Source of the DNA: Clostridiales bacterium
GTDB taxonomy: Bacteria; Bacillota; Clostridia; Christensenellales; Aristaeellaceae
DNA length: 7,069 nt
Assembly (NCBI GenBank): GCA_004557805.1
Contig: SFFS01000126.1
Location: forward strand, 1 to 7,069
Direction: 5' to 3'
In this document: in pieces, positions 5,922 to 7,069 of the stretch
How positions within the stretch are numbered: position 1 is the stretch's first letter
Layout: each line of letters starts with the position of its first letter
Notes under the pieces: model-generated
What the model saw: only the letters and a program-made list of their open reading frames with translations
The model's database searches: none
Told to the model about the DNA's origin: nothing
Position numbers and translations under genes: made by a program

Positions 5922-5926
5922 ACGCG

Positions 5927-6682
5927 ATGCTGGAAGTTCGGAACGTCACGGTACGCTACGGCGAACACGCCGTAGTCGATCATCTTTCCTTCACCCTGCG
6001 CGCAGGGCAATGGCTCATGCTGGCCGGCCCCAACGGCGCGGGCAAATCCACGCTGATTGAAGCGATTTCGCAGGGCGTCCCCTATACGGGCGAAATTCTG
6101 CTCGAGGGGCGCAACGTCCGCACGCTGAAGCCCTCGCAGCTGGCCCGCAGGCTCGGCGTGCTCGCGCAGAAGAACGCCGTCGGGTACGCCTACTCGGTGG
6201 AAGAAGTGGTCGGCCTGGGGCGCTACGCCCACGCTTCCGGCTTTCTCTCCTCCCGCGACGCCGGCGGCGCGGAGCGCCTGGAGCGCGCGCTTTCGCTGAC
6301 GGGCCTGACCGGCCTTCGCCATGCCAGCGTGCTGACGCTCTCGGGCGGCGAACTGCAGCGCACGTTTCTGGCGCAGGTTTTCGCGCAGGATCCGCAGATT
6401 CTTCTGCTGGACGAGCCCGCCAACCATCTCGACCTGATCTATCAGAAGCATATCTTTTCCCTGATCCAGCAATGGCTCCGGCAGCCCGGGCGGGCGGTGC
6501 TGTCCGTCGTGCACGATCTGAGCCTGGCCCGCAAATACGGCACGCACGCCGTGCTGATGCATCGCGGCCAATTCGCGGCGCAGGGCGCGATCGACGGCGT
6601 GCTGAGTCCCGAACGGCTTCAGCGCGTCTACGGCATGGATGTATACGGCTGGATGCGCGATATGCTGTCGCAGTGGCAGTAA
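5927..6682 (+). CDS. btuD: BtuD-like corrinoid ABC transporter ATP-binding protein
   Basis: Cytoplasmic ATPase subunit, acting as a dimer under BtuC, that powers corrinoid import. The 251 residues contain a complete ABC domain: Walker A GPNGAGKST (34-42), Q-loop Gln81 in VLAQKN, signature LSGGELQR (138-145), Walker B ILLLDEP (158-164), D-loop NHLDL (166-170) and switch His196 in SVVHDLSLA. The ending EAxxG-type region reads QGAIDGVLSPERLQRVYGMDV, usual for the FecE/BtuD group. The ATG at 5927 starts the conserved MLEVRNVTVRYG. A GTG at 5918 overlaps the btuC stop (GTGA) and has AAAGG a few bases upstream; it would add only V-N-A and may be the true start. The upstream frame from 4757 is an antisense-like shadow of btuC and is excluded. 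It is the last gene of the btuFCD operon. Confidence 0.94.
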   Translation: MLEVRNVTVRYGEHAVVDHLSFTLRAGQWLMLAGPNGAGKSTLIEAISQGVPYTGEILLEGRNVRTLKPSQLARRLGVLAQKNAVGYAYSVEEVVGLGRYAHASGFLSSRDAGGAERLERALSLTGLTGLRHASVLTLSGGELQRTFLAQVFAQDPQILLLDEPANHLDLIYQKHIFSLIQQWLRQPGRAVLSVVHDLSLARKYGTHAVLMHRGQFAAQGAIDGVLSPERLQRVYGMDVYGWMRDMLSQWQ

Positions 6683-6704
6683 GCGCGGGAAGCGACGCGG
6701 AGTT

Positions 6705-6746
6705 TTCGGATTGCTTCAGCGCTTGCGCGCTTCGGAAACCGTTTTT
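6705..6746 (+). terminator. Possible intrinsic terminator after btuD
   Basis: AGCGC-TTGC-GCGCT (about 6718-6731) forms a tight hairpin. The flanks TTC/GAA and CGG/CCG can extend it with internal loops, and five T residues follow at 6742-6746. It lies 22-64 nt after the btuD stop, a reasonable place for the operon end. The stem is imperfect, so this is tentative. Confidence 0.45.
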
Positions 6747-7069
6747 GCGCTGCCGGAGCTGAAACGGCGGCAGTTTCGCGAATGCAATGCACAGGAACAA
6801 TTCGCGGCTATTCCTCTTTCCCTCAGTTTCGCGGAGAGCGCGCTCATTGCGCCGGGGGGGCAGGGCCGCCTGAAACCTTTTCCTTTGGATGCTATCATTT
6901 TGTCAGTTGACGGCGAAGCGACAGGCCGGGATTTAATGAACGGAAGAACAGAAAATGGATATAAATAAATATTAGACAGTGTCTACCTGAGATCAAGTCA
7001 AAACAGCCAGCCAAATAGCGATGCATCTGATGTGAACAGCAGAAAGGAAAGAGGAAGAGTTTTTCGCAT
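6747..7069. other. Non-coding region with AT-rich leader; next gene may start at right edge
   Basis: I see no convincing coding region here. Short open frames reach only about 60-110 codons, overlap btuD or one another, and do not look like proteins I recognise. The first ~130 bases are GC-rich with degenerate short repeats and a G run near 6853-6860. From about 6880, and strongly after 6930, the sequence becomes AT-rich. TTGACG at 6907-6912 with TTTAAT at 6932-6937 (19 bp apart), or TATAAA at 6960-6965, could be promoter elements. The final bases carry a purine-rich AAAGAGGAAG (about 7048-7057), 10 nt before the terminal AT. If the next base is G, a plus-strand gene starts at 7068. Confidence 0.5.
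6973..6985. promoter_or_regulatory. Perfect palindrome TAGACA-G-TGTCTA, operator-like
   Basis: A 6-1-6 perfect inverted repeat lies just downstream of a TATAAA box (6960-6965) and about 83 nt before a possible start at the right edge. Its form and position fit an operator for a dimeric repressor; TetR-family operators often look like this. A regulator has not been seen, and such a 13-mer can occur by chance. Confidence 0.4.

Noticed and set aside
4757..5926. Possible 390-residue N-terminal extension of BtuD
   Set aside because: This is a +1-type shadow of btuC with Arg/His-rich sequence. The ABC domain starts normally at MLEV at 5927, so there is no real fusion.
6639..6968. 109-codon plus-strand open frame after btuD
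   Set aside because: It overlaps the end of btuD, has no credible ribosome binding site or family motif, and crosses the likely terminator.

Overview
The window is GC-rich bacterial DNA, roughly 60-65% G+C by eye. It is dominated by a corrinoid (vitamin B12) salvage and uptake locus. Strong AGGAGG-type ribosome binding sites, tight ATGA/GTGA gene overlaps, a consensus sigma-A promoter and a transcription-terminating cobalamin riboswitch fit a GC-rich member of the Clostridia/Bacillota. No rRNA or other phylogenetic marker is present, so this is an inference.

Layout. (1) About 1-1020, minus strand: the 5' part of a class I mannose-6-phosphate isomerase (manA) runs off the left edge. Upstream of it, 20 bp away, lies the 3' third of a sialate O-acetylesterase-like gene. 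(2) About 1007-1024: an abrupt junction. To its left is the esterase fragment on the minus strand; to its right is the last ~77 codons of cobT on the plus strand. Both lack their 5' ends and meet back to back, which means either a real rearrangement or an assembly chimera. (3) 1240-3381, plus strand: cobU, cobS, a short cobU-like gene with a degenerate P-loop, and a cobC-like phosphatase, all overlapping by 4-16 bp. With cobT these make up the nucleotide-loop assembly pathway. (4) 3445-3780: a promoter, a cobalamin riboswitch aptamer and an intrinsic terminator. (5) 3840-6682: btuF, btuC and btuD, a corrinoid ABC importer, with a hairpin terminator between btuF and btuC. (6) 6683-7069: no convincing gene. 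It holds a possible terminator, then a more AT-rich leader with a perfect 6-1-6 palindrome and a purine-rich ribosome-binding-site-like stretch at the right edge. A gene may start exactly where the window ends.

How it works together: the riboswitch senses cobalamin and shuts off btuFCD when the cofactor is plentiful. BtuFCD imports corrinoids. CobU (with or without its short paralog), CobT, CobS and CobC activate cobinamide and attach the lower ligand. No corrin-ring synthesis genes are seen, so the window supports salvage rather than de novo synthesis. I see no wholly new system. The items most worth a second look are the cobT/esterase junction, the pair of complementary-looking CobU proteins, and a binding protein without a lipobox.
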